From Bugula neritina (Eukaryota > Bryozoa > Gymnolaemata > Cheilostomatida > Bugulidae): 64,000 nucleotides of DNA. Below are positions 1 to 10,192 of this stretch, piece after piece. The DNA lies in assembly GCA_964035545.1 (NCBI GenBank), contig OZ037767.1:21368628-21432627 (forward strand). Reading direction: 5' to 3'. Positions within the stretch are counted from its first letter, which is position 1. Each line of letters opens with the position of its first letter. Both the position numbers and the translations under genes were made by a program. The notes beneath the pieces were generated by a model. That model did no database searches. It was given only the letters and a program-made list of their open reading frames with translations, and was not told the origin of the DNA.

Positions 1-2487
1 TACTCTGAAAAAACCTTCCAACAGAGCATGCCTCAAAGTCGAATTACTTGATTAAAGTGATAAAAAAAGTATTTGATGTCAGCAAGGATTACAACAACAA
101 TATGAGCACTAAAAGAGTGAAGGACCTACTACAAGAGTTTGTGGTACATCTAAAGTAGTGGGCTTAGAAGCCTGGATAATCCCGAACAAAGTTCTTTTTA
201 TTTCACCTGCTCACAGGAGAAATTGTTAGCTAATTAACAATGAGATACTCATACTGTATTGGAAAGTTTCTTAAAGTTGAACTAAAACTTACAGGTACAA
301 GTATTTAAAGTAACGCCTAATGATGAAGTTTGAGACAAACGTTTTACAGTTTTTTTTACTTTACAACACTAAGAGTAAGAGCAACTTTGGAAGTTTTGCC
401 ATTTCTATTAAACTTGGACAATGGAATATAAATTAGACTAGTAAATTTTTGTTTTGACTTTGGGTTATACAAACTTTAAATTTAAGAGCTAGGGTAAGAC
501 CTTACAATTGAATTTGCAACTACTACTATTAAGCAATGTTACCGGCTTACACTAGCTTGGCTCACACAGTTACAGTGACAGTCTGGGTTATTAGTTGAAA
601 CAGTATGAGTATGACTATCAGTATCACTATAAGTATTACTATCAGTATGACTATCAATATCACTATGAGTATGAGTATGATAACCATAAGCTCACTTTCA
701 GTATGTCAATGTGGATCATAACCATTACAATCAATATCTAATTTTATGATATAACTTATAAATTTATAGAACCAAATAACACGCTTTATAATTAGCATTA
801 GCTCATACTCATAGTGATATCACTGTGAGTGTAACAACAATATTTAATTTTATGCTATAACTATAAGTTAGTTAATAAGGACTTATAATAATTTAAATCA
901 TAATATAAATATTCTCATAATCAAAAAATCAAAAGATATGCATAAAATTAAATTAAAATTATTAAGAAAGCTACCAGTTAAAGTATTAGTATTACTATTA
1001 GACATTAGTATTAGTATCAGTAAAACACTTACACTAACAGTAAGTGTAAAGCTATAAGTATAAGACAAAGTCAAATGAAATGTCAAAAACAATTACTATT
1101 ACAGTAATACTATTACTATTAGTATTACAAAACCAAACAAATTGATTAATATTATAACCATAATCTTGTTCATAATGATTTATTGATAATGACTAGTCTT
1201 ATTAGTTATTAATATGAATAATTATTATTTAAATGTAATTATTATTATAAGATATTGCTATTGTCTAGCAGTATTACTATTAGTATTACTATTACTATTA
1301 GTATTAGTATTAGTTATTCACTTATAGTTATACTTATAGTTATAGTTAATGTTATAGCTATGGCCTTATGACTCATATAAATATGAGTTATGGGTCAACC
1401 ATAATCACAATGTTAGTCAGTAACACTAACTGTAAGTTACTAGTAGTAGTTAGTAGTTAATGCTACTGAATTATTAAAACTGATAAAACATCATGATCAA
1501 TACGCATACATTGAACAATAACATTATCTTGCAGTTGTTTAGTCGGGTGTCTATAAGTATAATCATAAGAACAAGTGTGCTTTTACATTCACTTTCAGTG
1601 TACTAGAGTTTACAAACCATTGTTAGGTAAGGAGTAAAGTTGACCAATTAGCGAACACTTGTGGGCTGTTGTAAATCGCTAAAAACAGCACCAATTTAAG
1701 AGTGACTGCGTGCAGAGTACAGATAAACATTGTTGTGTAAAATCTAGGTCTTCAACTCCAAACATGATATCCGAACTACTGTACTCAGTGACCACCAACT
1801 CGGTGCTATTTCAAGCGAACTCTCCAAACTGTTGTAGCCAATTTATCAAATGAACAGGCGAATAGTTTTATTAAATTTTCTCAAAAAAATTTGTGTGCGT
1901 ACGTACACTTTCTAAACTATCGTCAACCCCATGGTGATTATCATAGCTTAATAATAATGTTGTTGATATCAAGTATTGGTATTAAAATACTATGTGACAG
2001 AAAATTATCAAGTAGAACGTTGTAATGATAATAATTATAATAATTACAAAAGTTGCTAAAATGTATTTGTAAAAATTAAATGAAATAAGTGGTTATATTT
2101 CAAGTTTTTTTTGTTAGTATACTTATAGTTATAGTTATACTTATAGTTATTGTAAGTAAGATTCAAAATTTAAAAGAAATCAAATTTTAGTTATTGGATG
2201 CAGTATTGCCTTCTTAGTTAATGTTATGCTCCGTGCTTATAGTTATTGAACTAAGTATTACTATTAGTATAATACCTAATAGTAACACACTGTTCGCTAA
2301 AACAAAGCTTTATAATGGTTAAATAATGTTATAATTATTATTATATTCCTCATAAATGTTGAAATAAAATTTTTCAATTGTAGCTTCAAATGCAATTTAA
2401 ATTTCTGTAATACTTTGGTACTGATGTTAATTTCTGTCTCCTTCGATTTTTTTAAAAGTTTACTTCTATTTACTAGTTACTATAAAA
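1..2487. repeat. Gene-poor AT-rich region of degenerate short-word repeats
   Basis: No coding exon is supported here. Much of it is a patchwork of short recurring words such as attagtattac, tatcactatgag and cttatagttatag, dense at about 600-680, 960-1130, 1260-1400 and 2110-2160, without a fixed unit length. Between 1600 and 1930 the composition is less repetitive, but I see no convincing exon or promoter. The same vocabulary recurs in three other islands of this window (19030-20170, 33570-37000, 54420-55480). Confidence 0.6.
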
Positions 2488-3339
2488 ATGACCATGAGTG
2501 AGAACCAAACTCATCAGCCGAAGACTATAGTTTATCATTTGACTGACCTGTTTGATATTCACCAAGATATTGCCCCATCTGAAAGTGATGATAAAGATTG
2601 TATTCTTGCTAATACTACAGTTGCACATGAATTGGATGTCCCTCCAGCCATGTCTACTAATGCTGTAAGTTCACACCTATGACCTACATATGTATTCATA
2701 TTAAAAAATAATACTGAAATTGAGTTCTAGTGCTCAGATCTAATTTAGTTCTTATTATTTTGATGGTCACTCAAAAATGAAATACATTGTTGCTAGTTTT
2801 TTAATCATTTTAATTTCATGTTATAATAGACTTCCCTGTGAATTTTTGTATAACGGCTACAACTGAGTAAACTACTCTCTGAAATAGTCAAACCACTTTG
2901 TGGCTACAGCCGAGCTGTATGTCTTAGAGTTATCCCAAGATGTAGCTCACAATTAGTGTGCTTATACCGATGTGATACAAATTCTCTTCTAGATTCAGCA
3001 GATTCATAGGACCAAGACTTGTGTAGCGACATATGAAGATGTGAAAGCCCTTATAGAACAGCACGAGCTGGAACACACTCTCAAGTTTGTTACTTTCAAA
3101 GTTACCAAGGCGTTCACCTCCCCAACCCCTTCTGTAGAATCTAGTAAGAACTCTTTTATGTTGGAGTTAATCAGCACTCATTTACATTGCGTTGACCCTG
3201 CACTAAAAGTTGGTCTTGAATTTGTATACTATTTTAAACCCATATACGAGGGGCAAAACTTGACAGCGATGTTCTCTGTCGACTGTGCTCTCTGTTTACG
3301 CTTTGACTTCCGTAAAGCTGACTACAGTAGATTTATTCC
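2488..3339 (+). CDS. CARF/ALS2CR8-like gene, 5' part (exon 1 and first part of exon 2)
   Basis: Exon 1 is 2488-2664 (donor gtaagt). Exon 2 starts at 2993 after ttctag and runs in frame to about 3339, where retrotransposon sequence begins. The ATG at 2488 opens the frame. The first part is acidic; exon 2 encodes the alpha/beta region that precedes the ALS2CR8 core in this family. Joining 3339 to 10193 keeps the frame exactly (exon 2 then totals 426 nt) and creates a stretch reading IPYMIIGKKVYQCQHG, which looks like the family core. The host frame meets a TAA three bases past the junction, so this allele would make a truncated protein. Family function (CARF, calcium-responsive transcription factor) is known only for the vertebrate member. 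Assignment rests on remembered family motifs, so the family call is moderate while the exon structure is firm. Confidence 0.6.
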
Positions 3340-5643
3340 ATAAATCCCATATGTAAATTCCGTACTGTAAAGTCCTAACTGAAACTGTAGCGAAACCGTT
3401 GGGGGTTACGAATGGCTTAAAGTCTTCTATTGTTCTTTTGGCAATAGCCCCTCTCCAATTTACGACAAAGGCCGATAGCTTGATATCACTGAAAGTATCT
3501 TCGAGAGTTTCGACAAATGGCCTGTATTTTGCGACTTTATCCCTATAAACCTTTTCCGGGTCGATCCCGTCACTACAAATCGCCACGTCTATGATGTACG
3601 CACAGTTCTCTTTACTTACGACAAGATCCAGTTTCAGTAGTCCTTCTTTTGTCCGGAACATTGGTTCCCAGTCTACTTTAAAATCCACCTTTGCCATGGT
3701 ATCTGATACATATTTACATATTGCGTTGTGTCTTTTGATTCTGGCTCCGTGAGAGCGTGGACACTGTTGTAAAATGTGTGCGATGGTATTCGGTGCATTC
3801 ACGCACACAGGGCAACTTCTCGAGTGTGCGCTCGACAGGCGAGACAACATCATGCCGCTGGGCAAGAGATTGTGCCTTAAATGCACGGCTCTGATGAAGT
3901 CCCGCCCTGTCAGCCATGAGTGGTTTGCTGTCTTAATCCATTGATGGACCTTGGGACAGGTTTGATGGCAGATGAGCCCTTTCCCGTCTACTGAAATATG
4001 TAAAAGTTCTCGAAAATGTTCCTTGATGTTTTCCTTAGATGTCACTGGGGTTCCTACGATGGTTGGTGCTGGGGTCGGTAAATTGCCGGTAATGACGTTA
4101 GTTAACGGGTTATTGTATGTTAATAATCTGCAGTTTCTAGTGTATCTTAAGAGCGGAACTTGGAATAAGAAAGATGGGATGCCAAGTCCGCCGTCTTTAG
4201 TTGCTGAGTGGAAAATTGCTTTTGAGCAGTTGATTCTAATTTTTAGCCATTGCTTGACAAACGCTCTTGTCAATGTGTCTAGATGTTTCAGGCTACCACT
4301 GCATACTGTGGAGATGACCAATTGGTGTAGCAATTTTGGTATTAAGTGCTCTCTTAAAATTTTGAGTCTTTGTTGGGGTTTAAGGGGAGCTCTTGTTATG
4401 TTATTCATAGCCTTGACAAAGTCCTCTTTGGGTGTGTGAATTGCTCCTAGAGCTCCTATTTTAGCACCTAGACATTTGTAGGTGTCATTGATGGTCAATG
4501 CTGCAATTGAGTTCTGATTGTTTTTGAGTATGGGTCTTGGATTACACACCCACTTTTTCCGTTTGCTAGTTATTCCTAAAGTCGCACTTTTCTTATGGTT
4601 AATTTTAAGCCCACATAGCGCTAATTGCTCCTCCAATATTTTAAAATTCTGCTGCAGTCCCGCGTCTGTCTTGCTAAAAATAACTAGATCGTCTGCGTAT
4701 GCCATGAATGTGATGGTAGCGCCATTCTTAAATTGATAGTTTAAATTACTGTCCAGGTTTTCTGTACACAGTTCCATTACCGCATTGAAGAGGTGTACTA
4801 ATAGAGGGTCTCCTTGTTTAATGCCACGATTTATCTCAATCTCCCTTCCCATTCTTTCAGGTAGTCTCAATCTTGTTGTTTCTTTCTCATAGAAGCCTTT
4901 AAGATATTTGATTAGATGTTCTGGAACACCTAGTCTCCTGCACGCCACCCATAGGGTTTGGTGCGAGACGCTATCAAATGCTTTAGACACGTCTATGAAC
5001 GCTAGCTTTAGATTTTTATACTTTTCCTTTGCCTCGCTGATAGTTTTCTGTAGTAGTTGGGTATTGAAGTAAAGGCCATCGTCTTTTTTGAAGCCTTTGT
5101 GTCGATCATTGTAGGGTAGTTTGCTTGAGAAGCGCTCACCGAGGATGGAATGGTAAAGCCTGCTAAAGGTGGAGGTTACTGTGATCGGTCTGAGATCTCC
5201 TGGGTCGGTGGTACCAATGACCTTTGGTATGAGTGTGGTAGTTCCCCTGGGCATACCTGATGGTGATATCCCACTTAATAGCCAAAGATTACAGCATGAC
5301 ACAAGTAGTGACACATTCATTTTCTTGAGATCTCTCCATGTATATCCGTCTAATCCCGGGAGCCCTTGCTCTTCTTTCCTAAAATCTCCTTTATCTCTGC
5401 TGGTGTAATTGGTTGTAAAAGTTCGTTGTGAACTTGTAGTGCTTCTAGATGCCGGTTATCTGTTATAGACCTGGTCTCAAAGATGTTGCGCCAATATGCC
5501 TCGGCTGTAGATAGTATTGCCGCCTCCTCATCCCCATAGGTGCCAGAGATTATTTGTTGTGTAATTATCCTTGGATCTGATTTTAGTCCATTTTGTACTT
5601 TTTTGAATATGTCCTTTCTCCTCCTTCTTCCTGTTCTTGCCAT
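3340..5643 (-). pseudogene. R2-like reverse transcriptase / restriction-like endonuclease (frameshifted)
   Basis: Two minus-strand frames join here. 5350-5643 holds the Arg/Lys-rich linker and the start of the RT. The frame then shifts at a run of three G (5355-5357), where one extra base appears to have been gained, and RT continues from about 5348. The long frame has the catalytic Asp in AFIDVSKAFD (about residue 110 of that frame), YADD (208-211), a CCHC knuckle (C503, C506, H515, C520) and the endonuclease K-x-D...D signature (K563, D565, D578). The usual Pro of the KPD motif reads Leu. In a conserved RT segment after KQGDP the residues are also altered. The frame has no stop of its own: it continues 44 nt into the host exon and stops at 3296-3298. 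Confidence 0.85.
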
Positions 5644-5774
5644 TTTCCTTTGATGTATTACTTTTGCTCTTTCATTGGTGTTCCTTTATTGGGGAAGTTT
5701 GAATCGAAAACTCCGTCTATAAAATGTTGGCAGCTAATTAAGGTTTTAGGGTCAGTCGATATTACCATTCTATT

Positions 5775-5777
5775 TCA
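5775..5777 (-). other. In-frame stop in the R2-like linker
   Basis: Reading the R2-like frame across the 13-bp duplication (as if the nested element were absent) gives an in-frame TGA here, a few codons after the duplicated segment. The frame then changes again around 5650-5690 before the RT linker. These lesions add to the G-run frameshift and show that this R2-like copy is decayed. Confidence 0.6.
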
Positions 5778-5785
5778 CATTAGGT

Positions 5786-5798
5786 CAAAGTCAATGTT
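5786..5798. repeat. Target-site duplication, copy 1 (3' side of nested element)
   Basis: The sequence caaagtcaatgtt occurs here and again at 9314-9326, exactly flanking the EEP/RT element. On both sides the surrounding sequence is R2-like coding sequence in the same frame, so the nested element inserted inside the R2-like ORF. Confidence 0.9.
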
Positions 5799-5800
5799 CA

Positions 5801-8800
5801 TTAGCTGTCCTTCGTGTCCGAAGATGACTTCCGGTGAATCATGGTCCTCCATTTACATCTGTCTTTGCTGAGAGATTGCCAGCTACCAATAGGGATCTTC
5901 AGGTCTTTTAGATTGCGTTTAACGGTATCCTTGAATCTCAGTCGCGGCCTGCCAACACCACGGGTGCCTTCTTTCAATTGTGAATAGAGAATTTGTTTAG
6001 GTAATCTAGAATTATCCATTTGATGCACATGACCAGCCCATCTCAGGTTTTTTTGAATGAGTAGTTCATACATGCTGGGTAGATTTGCCTGTGCTAGAGT
6101 CTCCTCATTCGAGATGAAATCCCACCACTTCACGTTCAAGATCTGGCGTAGATGTCTCATCATATAGGTGTTGAATTTGTGAGCGGCTATCCTGTATACA
6201 GGCCAGGCCTCCGCTCCATAGAGCAGAGAGGACAGGACAATGGCTCTGTACACTGTACACTTGGTCTTGAATGACAGATTCTTATTGTACCACACTTTGG
6301 TCTTTAGTCTGCCGAATGAGATTGAAGCATTGGACATCCTTGTATGAATCTCTTCATCCATCTTGTTGTTGCACATCACTGTAGACCCAAGATATTTAAA
6401 CTTATTGACGTTGGCAAGGTCTTCATTATCTATGCAGATACTGTCACCACTGTCATGGGCTCCAGGTGCCGGTTGGTAGAGCGTTTCCGTTTTCTTGATA
6501 TTGATCTTCAGACCAAAAGCTTTGGAAGCTCTGGCGAATCTGTCGACTAATTCCTGTGCATTGCCATGGCTGTGTGCAACGAAGGCAGTGTCGTCAGCAA
6601 ACATGAGTTCTCTAACCAATACTTTCTGTGTTCTTGTTGTTGACTTGTATTGGTTCACATTGAACAGATCAGCTCCAGGTCTACTTTGAATCCAGACGCC
6701 TTTATCACAGTTTTCAAATGCGTGCTGTAGAACAGCCGATAAGAAAATAGAGAATAGCGTTGGAGCCAACACACATCCTTGTTTCACACCATTGTTGACC
6801 TGGAATGACTCAGATAACTCCTCCTTCAGCTTGACTGAGGCCTTCATGCCAGTATGGAGAGCGCTGATAAGATTGGTGAAGTGACTGGGAAAACCGAGTT
6901 TCTGTAAGATCTTCCACAGGGTCGCCCGATCAACAGTATCGAACGCTTTGGTGAAGTCAATGAAGACCATGTACAGGGGCATATTTTGCTCGATGCATTT
7001 TTCCTGTATCTGCTTCAGTGCAAATATCATGTCTGCTGTTCCCCTTCCACTACGGAATCCACACTGAGTTTCGGGTAGGAAGTTTTCTGCATATGATGTC
7101 AGTCTATTTAGAAGGACACGAGCAAAAACTTTACCGGGAATTGAGAGCAGGGAGATACCTCTGTAGTTACCGCACAGCTTCCGATCACCCTTTTTGAAGA
7201 TGGTTATAAGTTGGGCAGCTTTCCAATCTTGAGGGACTACAGCAGTTTTCCATGCCTCCTTTATTATCTCATGGAGAGTACTTATTAGTTTGGGCCCTCC
7301 CCTTTTGATAACCTCAGGGTGAATACCATCAGAGCCAGGTGATTTCCCTTCACTTAGCATCGAAGTTGCCTTGATGATATCTTCAATATCTGGGCAATCG
7401 TCCATCCAGTCCTGAATGGGAGCTTGTCTCAGGTTCTCAATGATGTTGTCATCAATATCTGGAGTCTCGTTTAGTAGCTTGCTGAAATGCTCTGTCCATC
7501 TCGCTAGAAGATCTTGTTTTTCTGTCAGGAGTGTTGAGCTGTCACTGGCCAGGAGCTGGTCAGGATGACTCACTCTTGGACCCCAAACAGTTTTCGTGCT
7601 TTGGTATAAGCCTTTCATGTCGTTAGTGTCAGCAAACCGTTGCAGTTCAGCAGCTTTTGCCAACCACCAGTCGTTCTTGAGCTCCCTGCATCTTCCTGTG
7701 AGTTTTCTGCCAGCCATTCTAAGCTTTGACTTGTTCGAGCGAGTATCCCTGGTTAACATGTCTGCTCTGGCCTTGTTTCTCTTCTGGATGAGTTCTTGAA
7801 GCTCATCATTATTCTCGTCAAACCAGTCCTCATGCTTCCTGCTGACAGTGCCGAGGTGCACTTTTGACTCTGCATAAACTATCTCTTTGAATGCTCTCCA
7901 CTTATTCTCTACGCCCTCTGGAGCAGAGTTCAGTTTCCCAGCAAGGGACTTTTCCAGTTCTTGTCTTACTTCCTCATTCTTAGGTCGAGAAACGTCCAGC
8001 TTCTGGCAAGGTGTTCTCCCTTTCTTCATTTTTCTCCTCACTCTGAGCTTAGCTTTTGACCTGATCATGATGTGGTCAGTACTGCAATTTGCCCCTCTCA
8101 TCGCCCTTGTGTCCAGAATGTCTGGTAGATCACGTTGTCGTGTGATAACAAAATCGATGAGATGCCAGTTCTTGCTTCTCGGGTGCATCCAAGAAAACTT
8201 GTGAGCTGGTTTATGCTTGAAGAAGGTGTTGGTAATGCACAGTTGATGTTCACTACAGACTGAGATCAGAAGTTCACCATTGGAGTTCAGGTTTCCGCAG
8301 CCATACTTGCCTATCACACCGGGCCAGGTTGAGTGATCTTGTCCAACCCTAGCATTGAAGTCTCCCATGAGTAAGATCTTATCAGCTGCTGGGACTGATC
8401 TTAGAGCCTGATTCAGTTGGTCATAGAATCTGTTGATGTTTTCTTGGCTGTTTGTCATCGTGGGAGCATAGACAGCTATCACAGTGCACCATCGCTCATC
8501 AGACAGAGGAACCCTGAGTGACATCAGTCTGTCGCTTATAGCCTTTGGCTCTTCGATTAGTCTCGAAACAAGTTCGTTCCTGATAGCAAGAGCCACGCCT
8601 GACTCACTGCGCTCAGATGCAGTTTTGCCACTCCAATAAATGGTGTAGCCTGACTCTTCACGAATGTTACCGGTATCTTTGAATCTGATTTCACTCAGTG
8701 CTGCATTGTCGATGCCATACTTCTGTAGTTCAGATGAAATGATTGCACTTCTTCTCTCAGGTCTTTCTGTGTTCTCCCGGTCTAGCATTGTTTGTATGTT

Positions 8801-8890
8801 CCATGATGCAAGGTTGAGTTTAGAAATTTGGACCTTTTTATCCTGGGCGACGTCCTGCCAATATGATTTCGTGTTCATTTTTCTTTTCAT
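5801..8890 (-). CDS. EEP endonuclease / reverse transcriptase of RTE-type element (intact, 1029 aa)
   Basis: One uninterrupted 1029-codon ORF. The N-terminal apurinic-like (EEP) endonuclease shows SWN (about 30), the catalytic Glu in ALSEIR (67), GDFN (176-179), LIDFV (D246) and STDH (270-273). A basic linker follows. The RT has SPGSDGIHPEVIK (517-529), the Asp in VFIDFTKAFD (645), NGVKQGCVLAP (700-710), FADD (764-767) and LKINIKKTE (794-802). The C-terminus has the LRWAGHV...RFKDTVKRNLK region common in RTE-type proteins often mis-annotated as craniofacial development protein 2-like. It nicks target DNA and copies its RNA by target-primed reverse transcription. No frameshift or stop is present and every catalytic motif is kept, so the copy looks young and may be active. 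The first of two nearby Met codons was used. Confidence 0.95.
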   Translation of the reverse strand: MKRKMNTKSYWQDVAQDKKVQISKLNLASWNIQTMLDRENTERPERRSAIISSELQKYGIDNAALSEIRFKDTGNIREESGYTIYWSGKTASERSESGVALAIRNELVSRLIEEPKAISDRLMSLRVPLSDERWCTVIAVYAPTMTNSQENINRFYDQLNQALRSVPAADKILLMGDFNARVGQDHSTWPGVIGKYGCGNLNSNGELLISVCSEHQLCITNTFFKHKPAHKFSWMHPRSKNWHLIDFVITRQRDLPDILDTRAMRGANCSTDHIMIRSKAKLRVRRKMKKGRTPCQKLDVSRPKNEEVRQELEKSLAGKLNSAPEGVENKWRAFKEIVYAESKVHLGTVSRKHEDWFDENNDELQELIQKRNKARADMLTRDTRSNKSKLRMAGRKLTGRCRELKNDWWLAKAAELQRFADTNDMKGLYQSTKTVWGPRVSHPDQLLASDSSTLLTEKQDLLARWTEHFSKLLNETPDIDDNIIENLRQAPIQDWMDDCPDIEDIIKATSMLSEGKSPGSDGIHPEVIKRGGPKLISTLHEIIKEAWKTAVVPQDWKAAQLITIFKKGDRKLCGNYRGISLLSIPGKVFARVLLNRLTSYAENFLPETQCGFRSGRGTADMIFALKQIQEKCIEQNMPLYMVFIDFTKAFDTVDRATLWKILQKLGFPSHFTNLISALHTGMKASVKLKEELSESFQVNNGVKQGCVLAPTLFSIFLSAVLQHAFENCDKGVWIQSRPGADLFNVNQYKSTTRTQKVLVRELMFADDTAFVAHSHGNAQELVDRFARASKAFGLKINIKKTETLYQPAPGAHDSGDSICIDNEDLANVNKFKYLGSTVMCNNKMDEEIHTRMSNASISFGRLKTKVWYNKNLSFKTKCTVYRAIVLSSLLYGAEAWPVYRIAAHKFNTYMMRHLRQILNVKWWDFISNEETLAQANLPSMYELLIQKNLRWAGHVHQMDNSRLPKQILYSQLKEGTRGVGRPRLRFKDTVKRNLKDLKIPIGSWQSLSKDRCKWRTMIHRKSSSDTKDS

Positions 8891-9263
8891 GATTCAATCG
8901 GATTATGCTGACAAGAAGTTTAAGGATACTTAGGGTTTTGTCAGTTGCTTAAGCACCCCTCTCCACTAAAGAAGTACGCTGTGCTGGCAAGGAGTGTCCA
9001 GGACGAGCACAGCAGTTCAGTAGTCGCAGTGACTGGCCGAGTAAATTCGCCTTCTCAAAGTGTCACGTTTCTGGATGGATTGTTGTCTGGGTGATCAACC
9101 CATAGATCCTCATACTATTAGCCTGGGTGTATCTACACCCAGTTACCAGTGGTGACCGCTTGGAGGTTAGTATGAAGTCTTGACTGATGGGAACTTCTCT
9201 ACAGTACATCATTGCCATCAGTCCTTGGATGCTGGGGTCCGTAGTGTAAACTGGTACAGCTCT

Positions 9264-9311
9264 TGGTTCCACCATCCACCACCACCATGTTGGTGGTGGA
9301 TGGTGGAACCA
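9264..9311. repeat. Perfect inverted repeat at the 5' end of the RTE-type element
   Basis: Arms 9264-9284 and 9291-9311 are perfectly complementary over 21 bp with a 6-base loop (ccatgt). The outer end lies two bases from the inferred element end at 9313. In RNA it would form a strong GC-rich hairpin at the very 5' end of the transcript. Confidence 0.9.
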
Positions 9312-9313
9312 TC

Positions 9314-9326
9314 CAAAGTCAATGTT
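9314..9326. repeat. Target-site duplication, copy 2 (5' side of nested element)
   Basis: The sequence caaagtcaatgtt matches 5786-5798 at all 13 positions and lies directly outside the 5' hairpin of the RTE-type element. Confidence 0.9.
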
Positions 9327-9902
9327 ACTGAGTAAAAATTCAAAGTCCGCATTTAATGTAGTTTGTTGAGTTGGAGTGTTGTCAGAGTCTTCCTCGTTTC
9401 TAGGTGTCAACATATCTTCACATTCTCCTTTTTGGATGTTGTCCAGTATCCCTTTGTATTGTGGATTTTTATTCCTCACTCCTTTAATCTGTTCTATTGT
9501 GTACATCGAAAGCTTACTTTGTATTCTTTGATTGATGTTCCTTGCCCCTTCAAATTCCTTTTCCCATCTGGCTACTTCAGATAGGGTTTTATAGTTCCAA
9601 CGTTGTTTCCTTACAGTAGGCACCGCTGCGTGGTAAAGTTCACTATTTGCTCTCCTGAGGTTAAGTGAGAGTCCTGCCGCCTTCCCAAATGGGTGTTTGC
9701 ATATAGAACATGTTAACTGCCCACAGCTTTCGCATCTTACAGGCACCGATTCCTTGAACGAATCATACTGAGTTAGTTGGCACGTTTCCGCCGACTTGCA
9801 AACTGGATTTGCACAAAATACTGTCTTAACTGTACCGCTATATGTGAGCGACACTTGTGAACTGGCCTGATGACAAGCCGAGTTATCACAGTTCAGAGAC
9901 AA
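9327..9902 (-). pseudogene. R2-like N-terminal DNA-binding region (zinc finger and Myb-like), truncated by insertion
   Basis: The minus-strand frame opens upstream of 9902 (no ATG is seen; a TTG lies at 9902) and reads host-element coding sequence down to 9314, then runs into the nested element. It has several Cys pairs (CDNSACH, CANPVC, CESCG) and a CSICKHPFGKAAGLS finger start. The two positions where R2 fingers have zinc-ligand His read Asn here (SLN and RAN). A Myb-like segment follows (KQRWNYKTLSEVARWEKEF to IKGVRNKNPQYKG). In R2 elements this region gives target DNA recognition. The His losses and the insertion make it non-functional. Confidence 0.75.
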
Positions 9903-10187
9903 TACTCTGAAAAGTGATAAAGAGAGAGATGCGGGTTATCCTGATCGTCAGTCGTCTGTCCTCCGTTAGCCACTGGGAAGGTGTCCCAGAGTTACCGACT
10001 CTCACCACTAGGAGGTGGAGGTACAGCCTTTGATGCAAGGATATAACTGTGATCAGCAGCTATATCAGTTGACTCTAGATGTAACTTCTCTTGCACCCAT
10101 TTTACTGACCTCTTGATCACCTTGTGGTAAGTTTTATGTGTATACTCCCTAGTTGTTTCCTCAAAACACCTGTTCCTGGAAGATGGC
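9903..10187 (-). other. 5' leader of the R2-like element
   Basis: About 285 bp between the open N-terminal frame and the host exon boundary at 10188. A 65-codon ORF (9992-10189) lies here but has no recognisable domain. R2 elements often start with a self-cleaving HDV-like ribozyme; I could not fold this segment well enough to claim one. Confidence 0.4.
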
Positions 10188-10192
10188 ATTCC

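Larger units (their letters stand above)
5799..9313 (-). mobile_element. RTE-type (EEP/RT) non-LTR retrotransposon, apparently full length
   Basis: A 3,515-bp element between perfect 13-bp duplications (5786-5798 and 9314-9326). It has a 5' leader of about 420 bp (8891-9313) that begins with a 21-bp-arm hairpin (9264-9311), a single intact ORF (5801-8890), and almost no 3' UTR: the TAA stop ends at 5801 and only two more bases precede the duplication. One ORF with endonuclease followed by RT, a length near 3.3-3.5 kb and a minimal 3' end fit the RTE/RTEX group. The exact clade would need a tree. Confidence 0.9.
3340..10187 (-). mobile_element. R2-like non-LTR retrotransposon, interrupted by a second element
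   Basis: The element reads on the minus strand, 5' end near 10187 and 3' end near 3340. Pieces in order: a leader (9903-10187), a Cys-rich/zinc-finger plus Myb-like region (9327-9902), then after the nested element (5799-9313) a reverse transcriptase, a CCHC knuckle and a restriction-like endonuclease (3340-5643). This domain order is that of the R2 clade. Without the nested insert and one duplication copy the length is about 3.3 kb, near the R2 norm. The flanks share attcc (3335-3339 and 10188-10192), a possible short target duplication. The insertion is in a protein-coding exon, not in 28S rDNA. The reading frame is broken in several places, so this copy is dead. Confidence 0.85.

Noticed and set aside
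9903-10187. HDV-like ribozyme at the R2-like 5' end
   Set aside because: Expected from R2 biology, but I could not identify the required double-pseudoknot pairing by eye.
9992-10189. 65-codon minus-strand ORF as a second R2 gene
   Set aside because: No domain and it crosses the host junction; treated as leader.
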